64,000 nucleotides of DNA from Patagioenas fasciata (GCF_037038585.1 NW_027288732.1:248001-312000); one strand, 5' to 3'. Positions 37,963 through 52,690 are shown, counted from the first letter of the stretch. A program made the numbers and translations. The notes: a model not told the origin generated them from the sequence alone.

Positions 37963-39809
37963 CAACCCCTAACCCCAAATCTAAACCTAACCCAAATTAT
38001 AAAACTAAACCCAACCCCTAACTCCAAATCTAAACCGAACCCCAAATCTAAACCTAACCCCAACCCCTAACCCGAAATCTAAACCTAACCCCAAATCTAA
38101 AACTAACCCCAACCCCTAACCCCAAATCTAAACCTAACCCCAAATCTAAACCTAACCCCGACCCCTAACCCCAAATCTAAACCTAACCCCAAATCTAAAG
38201 CTAAACCCAACCCCTAACCCCAAATCTAAACCTAACCCCAAATCTAAACACCAAATCTAAACCTAACCCCAACCCCTAACCCCAAATCTAAACCTAACCA
38301 CAAATCTAAACCTAACCACAAATCTAAACCCCAAATCTAAAACTAACCCTAAATCTAAACCTAGCCCCAAATCTAAACCCCAAATCTAAACCTAACCCCC
38401 AATCTAAACCTAACCCCAACACCTAAACCCAAATCTAAACCTAACCACAACAACTAACCCCAAATCTAAACCTAACCCCAAATCTAAACCTAACCCCAAC
38501 CACTAAATCCAAATCTAAACCTAACCCCAAATCCAAACCTAACCCCTAAACTAAACCTAACCCCAACCCCTAACACCAACCCCTAACCCCAAATCTAAAC
38601 CTAACCCCAATTCCTAACCCCAACCCTTAACCCCAAATCTAAACCTACCCCCAACCCCTAACCCCAACCCCTAACCCCAAATCTAAACCTAACCCCAAAT
38701 CTAATCCTAACCCCAACCCCTAACCCCAAATCTAAACCTAAGCCCAAATCTAAACCTAACCCCAACCTCTAACCCCAAATCTAAACCTAACACCAACCCC
38801 TATCCCCAAATCTAAACCAAACCCCAAATCTAAACCTAACCACAAACCCTAACCCCAACCCCTAACGCCAACCCCTAACCCCAAATCTAAACCTAACCCC
38901 AACCCCTAACCCTAAATCTAAACCTAACCCCAAATCTAAACCTAACCCCAAACCCTAACCCCAAAACTATACATAACTCCAAATCTAATCCCAACCCCAA
39001 CCCCTAACCCCAAATCTAAACCTAACCGCAAATCTAAACCTAACCCCAACCCCTAGCCCCAAATCTAAACCTAACCCCAAATCTAAACCTAACTCCAACC
39101 CCTAACCCCAAATCTAAACCTAACCCCAAATCTAAACCTAACCCCAACCTCTATCCCCAAATCTAAACCTAACCCCAAATCTAAACCTAAAATCTAAACC
39201 TAACCCCAAATCTAAACCTAACCCCAACCCCTAACCCCAAATCTAAACCTAACCCCAGATCTAAACCTAACCCCAACCCCTAACCCCAAATATAAACCTA
39301 ACCCCAAATCTAAACCTAACCCCAACCACTAACCCCAAATCTAAACCTAACACCAAATCTAAACCTAAACTCAACCCCTAACCCCAATTCTAAACCTAAC
39401 CCCAAATCTAAACCTAACCCCAAACCCTACCCCCAAATCTAAACCTAACCCCAAATCTAAACCTAACCCCAACCCCTAGCCCCAAATCTAAACCTAACCC
39501 CAAATCTAAACCTAACCCCAAATCTAAACCTAACCCCAACCCCTAATCCCAAATCTAAACCTAACCCCAAATCTAAACCTAATCCCAACCTCTATCCCCA
39601 AATCTAAACCTAACCCCAAATCTAAACCTAAAATCTAAACCTAACCCCAAATCTAAACCTAACCCGAACCCCTAACCCCAAATATAAACCTAACCCCAAA
39701 TCTAAACCTAACCCCAACCGCTAACCCCAAATCTAAACCTAACCCCAAATCTAAACCTAACCTCAATCCCTGACCCCAATTCTAAACCTAACCCCAAATC
39801 TAAACCTAA

Positions 39810-39845
39810 CCCCAACCCCAACCCCTAACCCCAACCCCCAACCCC
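39810..39845 (-). other. Densest G-run cluster, copy 2
   Basis: Same six-run arrangement as 35091-35126 at offset 4,719; one spacer reads AA where the other copy has AT. Confidence 0.75.
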
Positions 39846-40431
39846 AAATCTAAACCTAACCCCAACCCCTAATTCCAAATATAAACCTAACCCCAAATCT
39901 TAACCTAAACTCAACCCCTAACCCCAAATCTAAACCTAACCCCAAATCTAAACCTAACCCCAACCACTAACCCCAACCCCTAACCCCAAATCTAAACCTA
40001 ACCCCAAATCTAAACCTAACCCCAAATCTAAACCTAAAATCTAAACCTAACCCCAAATCTAAAACTAACCCCAACCCCTAACCCCAAATCTAAACCTAAC
40101 CCCAAATCTAAACCTAACCCCAACCCCTAACCCCAAATCTAAACCTAACCCCAAATCTAAACCTAACCCCAACCTCTAACCCCAAATCTAAACCTAACCC
40201 CAACCCCTAACCCCAAATCTAAACCTAACCCCAAATCTAAACCTAACCCCAACCCCTAACCCTAAATCTAAACCTAACCCCAAATCTAAACCTAACCCCA
40301 AACCCTAACCCCAAATCTAAACCTAATCCCAAATCTAAACCTAAACCCAACCCTTAACCCCAAACCCTAACCTCAACCCCTAACCCCAACCCCTAACCCC
40401 AAATCTAAACCTAACCCCAACCCCTAAACCC

Positions 40432-40461
40432 AAGCCCTAAATTAAATCTAAAAATAACCCC
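40432..40461 (+). repeat. Marker word copy 7
   Basis: Partner of 35713 (offset 4,719). Confidence 0.86.
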
Positions 40462-41917
40462 AACCCCTAACCCCAACCCCTAAGCCCAAATATAAACCTA
40501 ACCCCAAATCTAAACCTAACCCCAACCCCTAACCCCAAATCTAAACCTAACCCCAAATCTAAATCTAACCCCAACCCCTAACCCCTAATCTAAACCTAAC
40601 CCCAAATCTAAACCTAACCCCAACCCCTAACCCCAAATCTAAACCTAACCTGAAATCTAAACCTAACCCCAACCCCTAACCCCAAATATAAACCTAACCC
40701 TAAATCTTAACCTAAACCCAACCCCTAACCCCAAATCTAAACCTAACCCCAAATCTAAACCTAACCCCAACCCCTAACCCCAACCCCTAACCCCAAATAT
40801 AAACCTAACCCCAAATCTAAACCTAACCCCAAATCTAAACCTAAAATCTAAACCTAACCCCATATCTAAACCTAACCCCAACCCCTAACTCCAAATCTAA
40901 ACCTAACCCTAAATCTAAACCTAACCCCAAATCTAAACCTAACCCCAACCCCTAACCCCTAATATAAAGCTAACCCCAAATCTAAACCTAACCCAAACCC
41001 CTAACCCCAAATCTAAACCTAACCGCAATTCTAAACCTAAACCCAACCCCTAACTCCAAATCTAAACCTAACCCCAAATCTAAACCTAACCCCAACCCCT
41101 AACCCCAAATCTAAACCTAACGCCAAATCTAAACCTAACCCCAACCCCTAACCCCAAATCTAAACCTAACCCCAAATCTAAACCTAACCCCAACCCCTAA
41201 CCCCAAATCTAAACCTAACCCCAAATCTAAACCTAACCCTAAATCTAAACCCCAAATCTAAAACTAACCCTAAATCTAAACCTAACCTCAAATCTAAACC
41301 CCAAATCTAAACCTAACCCCAAATCTAAACCTAACCCCAACCCCTAAACCCAAATCTAAACCTTACCACAACATCTAAGCCCAAATCTAAACCTAACCAC
41401 AACAACTAACCCCAAATATAAACCTAACCCCAAATCTAAACCTAACCCCAACCCCTAACCACAAATCTAAACCTAACCCCAACCCCTAACCCCAAATCCA
41501 AACCTAACCCCAACCCCTAACCCCAACCCCTAGCCCCAAATCTAAACCTAACCCCAACCCCTAACCCCAACACCTAACCCCAAATCTAAACCTAACCCCA
41601 ATTCCTAACCCCAACCCCTAACCCCAAATCTAAACCTAACCCCAACCCCTAACCCCAACCCCTAGCCCCAAATCTAAACCTAAGCCCAAATCTAAACCTA
41701 ACCCCAACCCCTAACCCCAAATCTAAACCTAACCCCAAATCTAAACCTAACCCCAACCCCTAACACTAAATCTAAACCTAACCCCAAACCCTAACCCAAA
41801 ATCTAAACCTAACCCCAAATCTAAACTTAAACCCAACCCTTAACCCCAAACCCTAACCTCAACCCCTAAACCCAACCCCTAACCCCAAATCTAAACCTAA
41901 CCCCAACCCCTAAACCC

Positions 41918-41947
41918 AAGCCCTAAATTAAATCTAAAAATAACCCC
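41918..41947 (+). repeat. Marker word copy 8
   Basis: First unit of the 443-bp tandem duplication. Confidence 0.86.
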
Positions 41948-42360
41948 AACCCCTAACCCCTACCCCTAACCCCAAATATAAACCTAACCCCAAATCTAAA
42001 CCTAACCCCAACCCCTAACCCCAAATATAAACCTAACCCCAAATCTAAACCTAACCCCAACCGCTAACCCCAAATCTAAACCTAACCCCAAATCTAAACC
42101 TAACCTCAATCCCTGACCCCAATTCTAAACCTAACCCCAAATCTAAGCCTAACCCCAAACCCTACGCCCAAATCTAAACCTAACCCCAAATCTAAACCTA
42201 ACCCCAACCCCTAACCCCAAATATAAACCTAACCCCAAATCTTAACCTAAACCCAACCCCTAACCCCAAATCTAAACCTAACCCCAAATCTAAACCTAAC
42301 CCCAACCCCTAACCCCAACCCCTAACCCCAAATCTAAACCTAACCCCAACCCCTAAACCC

Positions 42361-42390
42361 AAGCCCTAAATTAAATCTAAAAATAACCCC
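42361..42390 (+). repeat. Marker word copy 9
   Basis: Second unit of the 443-bp tandem duplication, identical to copy 8. Confidence 0.86.
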
Positions 42391-42897
42391 AACCCCTAAC
42401 CCCTACCCCTAACCCCAAATATAAACCTAACCCCAAATCTAAACCTAACCCCAACCCCTAACCCCAAATATAAACCTAACCCCAAATCTAAACCTAACCC
42501 CAACCGCTAACCCCAAATCTAAACCTAACCCCAAATCTAAACCTAACCTCAATCCCTGACCCCAATTCTAAACCTAACCCCAAATCTAAGCCTAACCCCA
42601 AACCCTACGCCCAAATCTAAACCTAACCCCAAATCTAAACCTAACCCCAACCCCTAACCCCAAATATAAACCTAACCCCAAATCTTAACCTAAACCCAAC
42701 CCCTAACCCCAAATCTAAACCTAACCCCAAATCTAAACCTAACCCCAACCCCTAACCCCAACCCCTAACCCCAAATCTAAACCTAAACCCAAATCTAAAC
42801 CTAACCCCAAATCTAAACCTAACCCCAAATCTAAAACTAAAATATAAACCTAACCCCAAATCTAAACCTAACCCCAACCCCTAACCCCAAATCTAAA

Positions 42898-45800
42898 CCT
42901 AACCCTAAATCTAAACCTAACCCCAAATCTAAACCCCAAATCTAAACCTAACCCCAAATCTAAACCTAACCCCAAATATAAACCTAAAATCTAAACCTAA
43001 ACCCAAATCTAATCCTAAAATCTAAACCTAAAATCTAAACCTAACCCCAAATCTAAACCTAAAATCTAAACCTAATCCTAAATCTAAACCTAAAATCTAA
43101 ACCTAACCCCAAATCTAAACCCCAAATCTAAACCTAACCCCAAATCTAAACCTAACCCCAAATCTAAACCTAAAATCTAAACCTAACCACAAATCTAAAC
43201 CTAACCCCAACCCCTAACCCCAAATCTAAACCTAACCCCAAATCTAAACCTAACCCCAACCCCTAACTCCAAATCTAAACCTAACCCCAAATCTAAACCT
43301 AACCCCAACCCCTAACCCCAAATCTAAACCTAACCCCAAATCTCAACCTAACCTCAACCCCTAACCCCAAATCTAAACCTAACCCCAAATCTAAACCTAA
43401 ACCCAACCCCTAACTCCAAATCTAAACCTAACCCCAAATCTAAACCTAACCCCAAATCTAAACCCCAAATCTAAACCTAACCCCAAATCTAAACCTAACT
43501 CCAAATCTAAACCTAAAATCTAAACCTAACCCCAAATCTAAACCTAACCCCAACCCCTAACCCCAAATCTAAACCTAACACCAAATCTAAACCTAACCCC
43601 AACCCCTAACTCCAAATCTAAACCTAATCCCAAATCTAAACCTAACCCCAAATCTAAACCTAAAATCTAAACGTAAACCCAAATCTAAACCTAAAATCTA
43701 AACCTAAAATCTAAACCTAACCCCAAATCTAAACCTAACCCCAAATCTAAACCTAACCCCAAATCTAAACCTAAAATCTAAACCTAACCCCAAATCTAAA
43801 CCTAATCCCAACCCCTAATCCCAAATCTAAACCTAACCCCAAATCTAAACCTAACCCCAACCCCTAACTCCAAATCTAAACCTAACCCCAAATCTAAACC
43901 TAACCCCAACCCCTAACCCCAAATCTAAACCTAACCCCAAATCTCAACCTAACCACAACCCCTAACCCCAAATCTAAACCTAACCCCAAATCTAAACCTA
44001 AACCCAACCCCTAACTCCAAATCTAAACCTAACCCCAAATCTAAACCTAACCCCAAATCTAAACCCCAAATCTAAACCTAACCCCAAATCTAAACCTAAC
44101 TCCAAATCTAAACCTAAAATCTAAACCTAACCCAAATCTAAACCTAACCCCAACCCCTAACCCCAAATCTAAACCTAACCCCAAATCTAAACCTAACCCC
44201 AACCCCTAACTCCAAATCTAAACCTAACCCCAAATCTAAACCTAACCCCAACCCCTAACCCCTAATCTAAACCTAACCCCAAATCTAAACCTAACCTCAA
44301 CCCCTAACCCCAAATCTAAACCTAACCCAAATTATAAACCTTAACCCAACCCCTAACTCCAAATCTAAACCTAACCCCAAATCTAAACCTAACCCCAACC
44401 CCTAACCCCAAATCTAAACCTAACCCCAAATCTAAACCTAACACCAACCCCTAACCCCAAATCTAAACCTAACCCCAAATCTAAACCTAACCCCGACCCC
44501 TAACCCCAAATCTAAACCTAACCCCAAATCTAAAGCTAACCCCAACCCCTAACCCCAAATCTAAACCTAACCGAAATCTAAACCTAACCCCAACCCCTAA
44601 CCCCAAATCTAAACCTAACCCCAAATCTAAACACCAAATCTAAACCTAACCCCAACCCCTAACCCCAAATCTAAACCTAACCACAAATCTAAACCTAACA
44701 ACAAATCTAAACCCCAAATCTAAAACTAACCCTAAATCTAAACCTAACCCCAAATCTAAAACCCAAATCTAAACCTAACCCCAAATCTAAACCTAACCCC
44801 AACCCCTAAACCCAAATCTAAACCTAACCACAACAGCTAACCCCAAATCTAAACCTAACCCCAAATCTAAACCTAACCCCAACCACTAAACCCAAAACTA
44901 AACCCAACCCCAACACCTAACACCAACCCCTAACCCCAAATCTAAACCTAACCACAATTCCTAACCCCAACCCCTAACCCCAAATCTAAACCTAACCCCA
45001 ACCCCTAACCCCAACCCCTAACCCCAAATCTAAACCTAACCCCAAATCTAATCCTAACCCCAACCCCTAACCCCAAATCTAAACCTAACCCCAAATCTAA
45101 ATCTAACCCCAACCTCTAACCCCAAATCTAAACCTAACACCAACCCCTAACCACAAATCTAAACCTAACCCCAAATCTAAACCTAACCCCAAACCCTAAG
45201 CCCAACCCCTAACGCCAACCCCTAACCCCAAATCTAAACCTAACCCCAACCCCTAACCCTAAATCTAAACCTAACCCCAAATCTAAACCTAAGCCCAAAC
45301 CGTAACCCCAAAACTATACCTAACTCCAAATCTAATCCTAACCCCAACCCCTAACCCCAAATCTAAACCTAACCCCAAATCTAAACCTAACCCCAACCCC
45401 TAGCCCCAAATCTAAACCTAACCCCAAATCTAAACCTAACCCCAACCCCTAACCCCAAATCTAAACCTAACCCCAAATCTAAATCTAACCCCAACCTCTA
45501 TCCCCAAAACTAAACCTAACCCCAAATCTAAACCTAAAATCTAAACCTAACCCCAAATCTAAACCTAACCCCAAACCCTAAACCCAAATCTAAACCTAAC
45601 CCCAAATCTAAACCTAACCCCAACCCCTAACCCCAAATCTAAACCTAACCCCAAATCTAAACCTAACCCCAACCGCTAACCCCAAATCTAAACCTAACCC
45701 CAAATCTAAACCTAACCTCAATCCCTGACCCCAATTCTAAACCTAACCCCAAATCTAAACCAAACCCCAAACCCTACCCCCAAATCTAAACCTAACCCCA

Positions 45801-45900
45801 AATCTAAACCTAACCCCAACCCCTAACCCCAAATATAAACCTAACCCCAAATCTTAACCTAAACACAACCCCTAACCCCAAATCTAAACCTAACCCCAAA
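42898..45900 (+). repeat. Alpha/beta/delta block with last gamma islands
   Basis: Gamma islands lie at about 42955-43200 and 43650-43800; beyond about 44.1 kb gamma is found only singly. The rest is 49-nt alpha/beta with delta pairs (near 44705-44780). The word CCAAATTATAAACCTTAACCC near 44330 is related to the one opening the 4.7-kb repeats. Confidence 0.84.
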
Positions 45901-48900
45901 TCTAAACCTAACCCCAACCCCTAACCCCAACACCTAACCCCAAATCTCAACCTAACCCCAAATCTAAACCTAACCCCAAATCTAAACCTAAAATCTAAAC
46001 CTAACCCCAAATCTAAAGCTAACCGCAACCCCTAACCCCAAATCTAAACCTAACCCCAAATCTAAACCTAACCCCGACCCCTAACCCCAAATCTAAACCT
46101 AACCCCAAATCTAAAGCTAAACCCAACCCCTAACCCCAAATCTAAACCTAACCCGAAATCTAAACCTAACCCCAACCCCTAACCCCAAATCTAAACCTAA
46201 CCCCAAATCTAAACACCAAATCTAAACCTAACCCCAACCCCTAACCCCAAATCTAAACCTAACCCCAAATCTAAACCTAACCACAAATCTAAACCCCAAA
46301 TCTAAACCTAACCCCAAATCTAAACCTAACCCCAACCCCTAACCCCAAATCTAAACCTAACCCCAATTCTAAACCTAAATCCAACCCCTAACTCCAAATC
46401 TAAACCTAACCCCAAATCTAAACCTAACCCCAACCCCTAACCCCAAATCTAAACCTAACCCCAAATCTAAACCTAACCCCAACCCCTAACCCCAAATCTA
46501 AACCTAACCCCAAATCTAAACCTAACCCCAACCCCTAACCCCAAATCTAAACCTAACCCCAAATCTAAACCTAACCCCAAATCTAAACCCCAAATCTAAA
46601 ACTAACCCTAAAATCTAAACCTAACCCCAAATCTAAACCCCAAATCTAAACCGAACCCCAAATCTAAACCTAACCCCAACCCCTAACCCCAAATCTAAAT
46701 CTAACCCCAAATCTAAAGCTAACCACAACCCCTAACCCCAAATCTAAACCTAACCCCAAATCTAAACCTAACCCCGACCCCTAACCCCAAATCTAACCTA
46801 ACCCCAAATCTAAAGCTAACCCCAACCCCTAACCCCAAATCTAAACCTAACCCGAAATGTAAACCTAACCCCAACCCCTAACCCCAAATCTAAACCTAAC
46901 CCCAAATCTAAACCTAAAATCTAAACCTAACCCCAACCCCTTACCCCAAATCAAAACCTAACCCCAAATCTAAACCTAACCACAAATCTAAACCCCAAAT
47001 CTAAAACTAACCCCAAATCTAAACCTAACCCCAAATCTAAACCCCAAATCTAAACCTAACCCCAAATCTAAACCTAACCCCAACCCCTAAACCCAAATCT
47101 AAACCTAACCCCAACCCCTAACCCCAAATATAAACCTAACCCCAAATCTAAACCTAACCCCAACCCCTAACCCCAAATCTAAACCTAAACCCAAATCTTA
47201 ACCTAACCTCAATCCCTGACCCCAATTCTAAACCTAACCCCAAATCTAAACCTAACCCCAACCCCTACCCCCAAATCTAAACCTAACCCCAAATCTAAAC
47301 CTAACCCCAACCCCTAACCCCAACACCTAACCCCAAATCTCAACCTAACCCCAAATCTAAACCTAACCCCAAATCTAAACCTAAAATCTAAACCTAACCC
47401 CAAATCTAAAGCTAACCCCAACCCCTAACACCAAATCTAAACCTAACCCCAAATCTAAACCTAACCCCGACCCCTAACCCCAAATCTAAACCTAACCCCA
47501 AATCTAAAGCTAAACCCAACCCCTAACCCCAAATCTAAACCTAACCCGAAATCTAAACTTAACCCCAACCCCTAACCCCAAATCTAAACCTAACCCCAAA
47601 TCTAAACACCAAATCTAAACCTAACCCCAACCCCTAACCCCAAATCTAAACCTAACCCCAAATCTAAACCTAACCACAAATCTAAACCCCAAATCTAAAA
47701 CTAACCCCAAATCTAAACCTAACCCCAACCCCTAACCCCAAATCTAAACCTAACCCCAATTCTAAAACTAACCCCAACCCCTAACCCCAAATCTAAACCT
47801 AACCCCAATTCTAAACCTAAATCCAACCCCTAACTCCAAATCTAAACCTAACCCCAAATCTAAAACTAACCCCAACCCCTAACCCCAAATCTAAACCTAA
47901 ACCCAAATCTTAACCTAACCTCAATCCCTGACCCCAATTCTAAACCTAACCCCAAATCTAAACCTAACCCCAACCCCTACCCCCAAATCTAAACCTAACC
48001 CCAAATCTAAACCTAACCCCAACCCCTAACCCCAACACCTAACCCCAAATGTCAACCTAACTCCAAATCTAAACCTAACCCCAAATCTAAACCTAAAATC
48101 TAAACCTAACCCCAAATCTAAAGCTAACCCCAACCCCTAACACCAAATCTAAACCTAACCCCAAATCTAAACCTAACCCCGACCCCTAACCCCAAATCTA
48201 AACCTAACCCCAAATCTAAAGCTAAACCCAACCCCTAACCCCAAATCTAAACCTAACCCGAAATCTAAACCTAACCCCAACCCCTAACCCCAAATCTAAA
48301 CCTAACCCCAAATCTAAACACCAAATCTAAACCTAACCCCAACCCCTAACCCCAAATCTAAACCTAACCCCAAATCTAAACCTAACCACAAATCTAAACC
48401 CCAAATCTAAACCTAACCCCAAATCTAAACCTAACCCCAACCCCTAACCCCAAATCTAAACCTAACCCCAATTCTAAACCTAAATCCAACCCCTAACTCC
48501 AAATCTAAACCTAACCCCAAATCTAAACCTAACCCCAACCCCTAACCCCAAATCTAAACCTAACCCCAAATCTAAACCTAACCCCAACCCCTAACCCCAA
48601 ATCTAAACCTAACCCCAAATCTAAACCTAACCCCAACCCCTAACCCCAAATCTAAACCTAACCCCAAATCTAAACCTAACCCCAACCCCTAACCCCAAAT
48701 CTAAACCTAACCCCAAATCTAAACCTAACCCCAAATCTAAACCCCAAATCTAAAACTAACCCTAAAATCTAAACCTAACCCCAAATCTAAACCCCAAATC
48801 TAAACCGAACCCCAAATCTAAACCTAACCCCAACCCCTAACCCCAAATCTAAATCTAACCCCAAATCTAAAGCTAACCACAACCCCTAACCCCAAATCTA

Positions 48901-49440
48901 AACCTAACCCCAAATCTAAACCTAACCCCGACCCCTAACCCCAAATCTAACCTAACCCCAAATCTAAAGCTAACCCCAACCCCTAACCCCAAATCTAAAC
49001 CTAACCCGAAATGTAAACCTAACCCCAACCCCTAACCCCAAATCTAAACCTAACCCCAAATCTAAACCTAAAATCTAAACCTAACCCCAACCCCTAACCC
49101 CAAATCAAAACCTAACCCCAAATCTAAACCTAACCACAAATCTAAACCCCAAATCTAAAACTAACCCTAAATCTAAACCTAACCCCAAATCTAAACCCCA
49201 AATCTAAACCTAACCCCAAATCTAAACCTAACCCCAACCCCTAAACCCAAATCTAAACCTAACCCCAACCCCTAACCCCAAATATAAACCTAACCCCAAA
49301 TCTAAACCTAACCCCAACCCCTAACCCCAAATCTAAACCTAAACCCAAATCTTAACCTAACCTCAATCCCTGACCCCAATTCTAAACCTAACCCCAAATC
49401 TAAACCTAACCCCAACCCCTACCCCCAAATCTAAACCTAA
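45901..49440 (+). repeat. Nested 1,393 / 712 / 2,154-bp duplications
   Basis: The word AAACACCAAATC lies at 46211, 47604, 48316 and 49758, and CCAACACCTAACCCC at 45928, 47321, 48033 and 49475. This gives successive spacings of 1,393, 712 and 1,442, and therefore 2,154 = 712 + 1,442. The variants ACCCGAAATGTAAACC (46854/49008), AAACCGAACCCC (46653/48807) and AAATCAAAACC (46948/49102) confirm the 2,154 offset. Word content is alpha/beta/delta, with no gene. Confidence 0.9.
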
Positions 49441-52400
49441 CCCCAAATTTAAACCTAACCCCAACCCCTAACCCCAACACCTAACCCCAAATCTCAACCT
49501 AACCCCAAATCTAAACCTAACCCCAAATCTAAACCTAAAATCTAAACCTAACCCCAAATCTAAAGCTAACCCCAACCCCTAACACCAAATCTAAACCTAA
49601 CCCCAAATCTAAACCTAACCCCGACCCCTAACCCCAAATCTAAACCTAACCCCAAATCTAAAGCTAAACCCAACCCCTAACCCCAAATCTAAACCTAACC
49701 CGAAATCTAAACCTAACCCCAACCCCTAACCCCAAATCTAAACCTAACCCCAAATCTAAACACCAAATCTAAACCTAACCCCAAACCCTAACCCCAAATC
49801 TAAACCTAACCCCAAATCTAAACCTAACCACAAATCTAAACCCCAAATCTAAAACTAACCCCAAATCTAAACCTAACCCCAACCACTAACCCCAAATCTA
49901 AACCTAACCCCAATTCTAAACCTAAATCCAACCCCTAACTCCAAATCTAAACCTAATCCCAAATCTAAAACTAACCCCAACCCCTAACCCCAAATCTAAA
50001 CCTAACCCCAAATCTAAACCTAACCCCAACCCCTAACCCCAAATCTAAACCTAACCCCAAATCTAAACCTAACCCCAACCCCTAACCCCAAATCTAAACC
50101 TAACCCCAAATCTAAACCCCAAATCTAAAACTAACCCTAAAATCTAAACCTAACCCCAAATATAAACCCTAAATCTAAACCGAACCCCAAATCTAAACCT
50201 AACCCCAACCCCTAAACCCAAATCTAAATCTAACCCCAAATCTAAAGCTAACCACAACCCCTAACCCCAAATCTAAACCTAACCCCAAATCTAAACCTAA
50301 CCCCGACCCCTAACCCCAAATCTAACCTAACCCCAAATCTAAAGCTAACCCCAACCCCTAACCCCAAATCTAAACCTAACCCGAAATGTAAACCTAACCC
50401 CAACCCCTAACCCCAAATCTAAACCTAACCCCAAATCTAAACCTAAAATCTAAACCTAACCCCAACCCCTAACCCCAAATCAAAACCTAACCCCAAATCT
50501 AAACCTAACCACAAATCTAAACCCCAAATCTAAAACTTACCCTAAATCTAAACCTAACCCCAAATCTAAACCCCAAATCTAAACCTAACCCCAAATCTAA
50601 ACCTAACCCCAACCCCTAAACCCAAATCTAAACCTAATCCCAACCCCTAACCCCAAATATAAACCTAACCCCAAATCTAAACCTAACCCCAACCCCTAAC
50701 CCCAAATATAAACCTAAACCCAAATCTTAACCTAACCTCAATCCCTGACCCCAATTCTAAACCTAACCCCAAATCTAAACCTAACCCCAACCCCTACCCC
50801 CAAATCTAAACCTAACCCCAAATCTAAACATAACCCCAACCCCTAACCCCAACAACTAACCCCAAATCTAAACCTAACCCCAAATCTAAACCTAACCCCA
50901 ACCACTAAACCCAAATCTAAACCTAACCCCAAATCCAAACCTAACCCCAAAACTAAACCTAACCCCAACCCCTAACACCAACCCCTAACCCCAAATCTAA
51001 ACCTAACCCCAATTCCTAACCCCAACCCCTAACCCCAAATCTAAACCTAACCCCAACCCCTAACCCCAACCCCTAACCTCAAATCTAAACCTAACCCCAA
51101 ATCTAATCCTAACCCCAACCCCTAACCCCAAATCTAAACCTAACCCCAAATCTAAACCTAACCCCAACCTCTAACCCCAAATCTAAACCTAACCCCAAAT
51201 CTAAACCTAACCCCAACCTCTAACCCCCAAATCTAAACCTAACACCAACCCCTAACCACAAATCTAAACCTAACCCCAAATCTAAACCTAACCCCAAACC
51301 CTAAGCCCAACCCCTAACGCCAACCCCTAACCCCAAATCTAAACCTAACCCCAACCCCTAACCCTAAATCTAAACCTAACCCCAAATTTAAACCTAACCC
51401 CAACCCCTAACTCCAAAACTATACCTAACTCCAAATCTAATCCTAACCCCAACCCCTAACCCCAAATCTAAACATAACCCCAAATCTAAACCTAACCCCA
51501 ACCCCTAGCCCCAAATCTAAACCTAACCCCAAATCTAAACCTAACCCCAACTCCTAACCCCAAATCTAAACCTAACCCCAAATCTAAACCTAACCCCAAC
51601 CTCTATCCCCAAATCTAAACCTAACCCCAAATCAAAACCTAAAATCTAAACCTAACCCCAAATCTAAACCTAACCTCAATCCCTGACCCCAATTCTAAAC
51701 CTAACCCCAAATCTATACCTAACGCCAACCCCTACCCCCAAATCTAAACCTAACCCCAAATCTAAACCTAACCCCAACCCCTAACCCCAAATATAAACCT
51801 AACCCCAAATCTTAACCTAAACACAACCCCTAACCCCAAATCTAAACCTAACCCCAAATCTAAACCTAACCCCAACCCCTAACCTCAAATCTAAACCTAA
51901 CCCCAAATCTAAACCTAACCCCAAATCTAAACCTAAAATCTAAACCTAACCCCAAATCTAAACCTAACCCCAACCCCTAACCCCAAATCTAAACCTAACC
52001 CCAAATCTAAACCTAACCCCAACCCCTAACTCCAAATCTAAACCTAACCCCAAATCTAAACCTAACCCCAACCCCTAACCCCAAATCTAAACCTAACCCA
52101 AATTCTAAACCTAAACACAACCCCTAACTCCAAATCTAAACCTAACCCCAAATCTAAACCTAACCCCAACCCCTAACCCCAAATCTAAACCTAACCCCAA
52201 ATCTAAACCTAACCCCAACCCCTAACCCCAAATCTAAAACTTACCCCAAATCTAAACCTAACCCCAACCCCTAACCCCAAATCTAAACCTAACCCCAAAT
52301 CTAAACCTAACCCCAAATCTAAACCCCAAATCTAAAACTAACCCTAAAATCTAAACCTAACCCCAAATCTAAACCCCAAATCTAAACCGAACACCAAATC

Positions 52401-52690
52401 TAAACCTAACCCCAACCCCTAACCCCAAATCTAAACCTAACCCCAAATCTAAACCTAACCCCGACCCCTAACCCCAAATCTAACCTAACCCCAAATCTAA
52501 AGCTAACCCCAACCCCTAACCCCAAATCTAAACCTAACCCGAAATCTAAACCTAACCCCAACCCCAAACCCCAAATCTAAACCTAACCCTAAATCTAAAC
52601 CTAAAATCTAAACCTAACCCCAACCCCTAACCCCAAATCAAAACCTAACCCCAAATCTAAACCTAACCACAAATCTAAACCCCAAATCTA
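49441..52690 (+). repeat. About 4.2-kb higher-order repeat, copy 1 (partner 53625-56892)
   Basis: Offset is 4,184 at CCAACACC (49476/53660) and AAACACC (49758/53942). It becomes 4,202 after one alpha word is gained near 54280: TATAAACCCTAAATC (50161/54363), AAAACTTACCC (50536/54738), TCCCTGACC (50743/54945 and 51681/55883) and CTATACC (51419/55621). Similarity stops at about 52690/56892. Confidence 0.93.

Larger units (their letters stand above)
41870..42790 (+). repeat. 443-bp tandem duplication (two units)
   Basis: The AATTAAATC marker (41918/42361), TCCCTGACC (42111/42554), CTAAGCCTAACC and CCCTACGCCCAAATC all recur 443 bases apart. I saw no difference between the units over the aligned 443 bases, which makes this the youngest-looking duplication in the window. 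An assembly duplication is the alternative. Confidence 0.93.
37963..42897 (+). repeat. About 4.7-kb tandem higher-order repeat, copy 2
   Basis: Direct copy of 33262-37660. It is larger because of an added 18-nt alpha (near 39135), two added betas (26 nt, near 41510), other word gains and the internal 443-bp duplication at 41870-42800. Its right end matches 37601 (TAAAATATAAACC) at 42838, offset 5,237 = 4,794 + 443. Confidence 0.93.
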
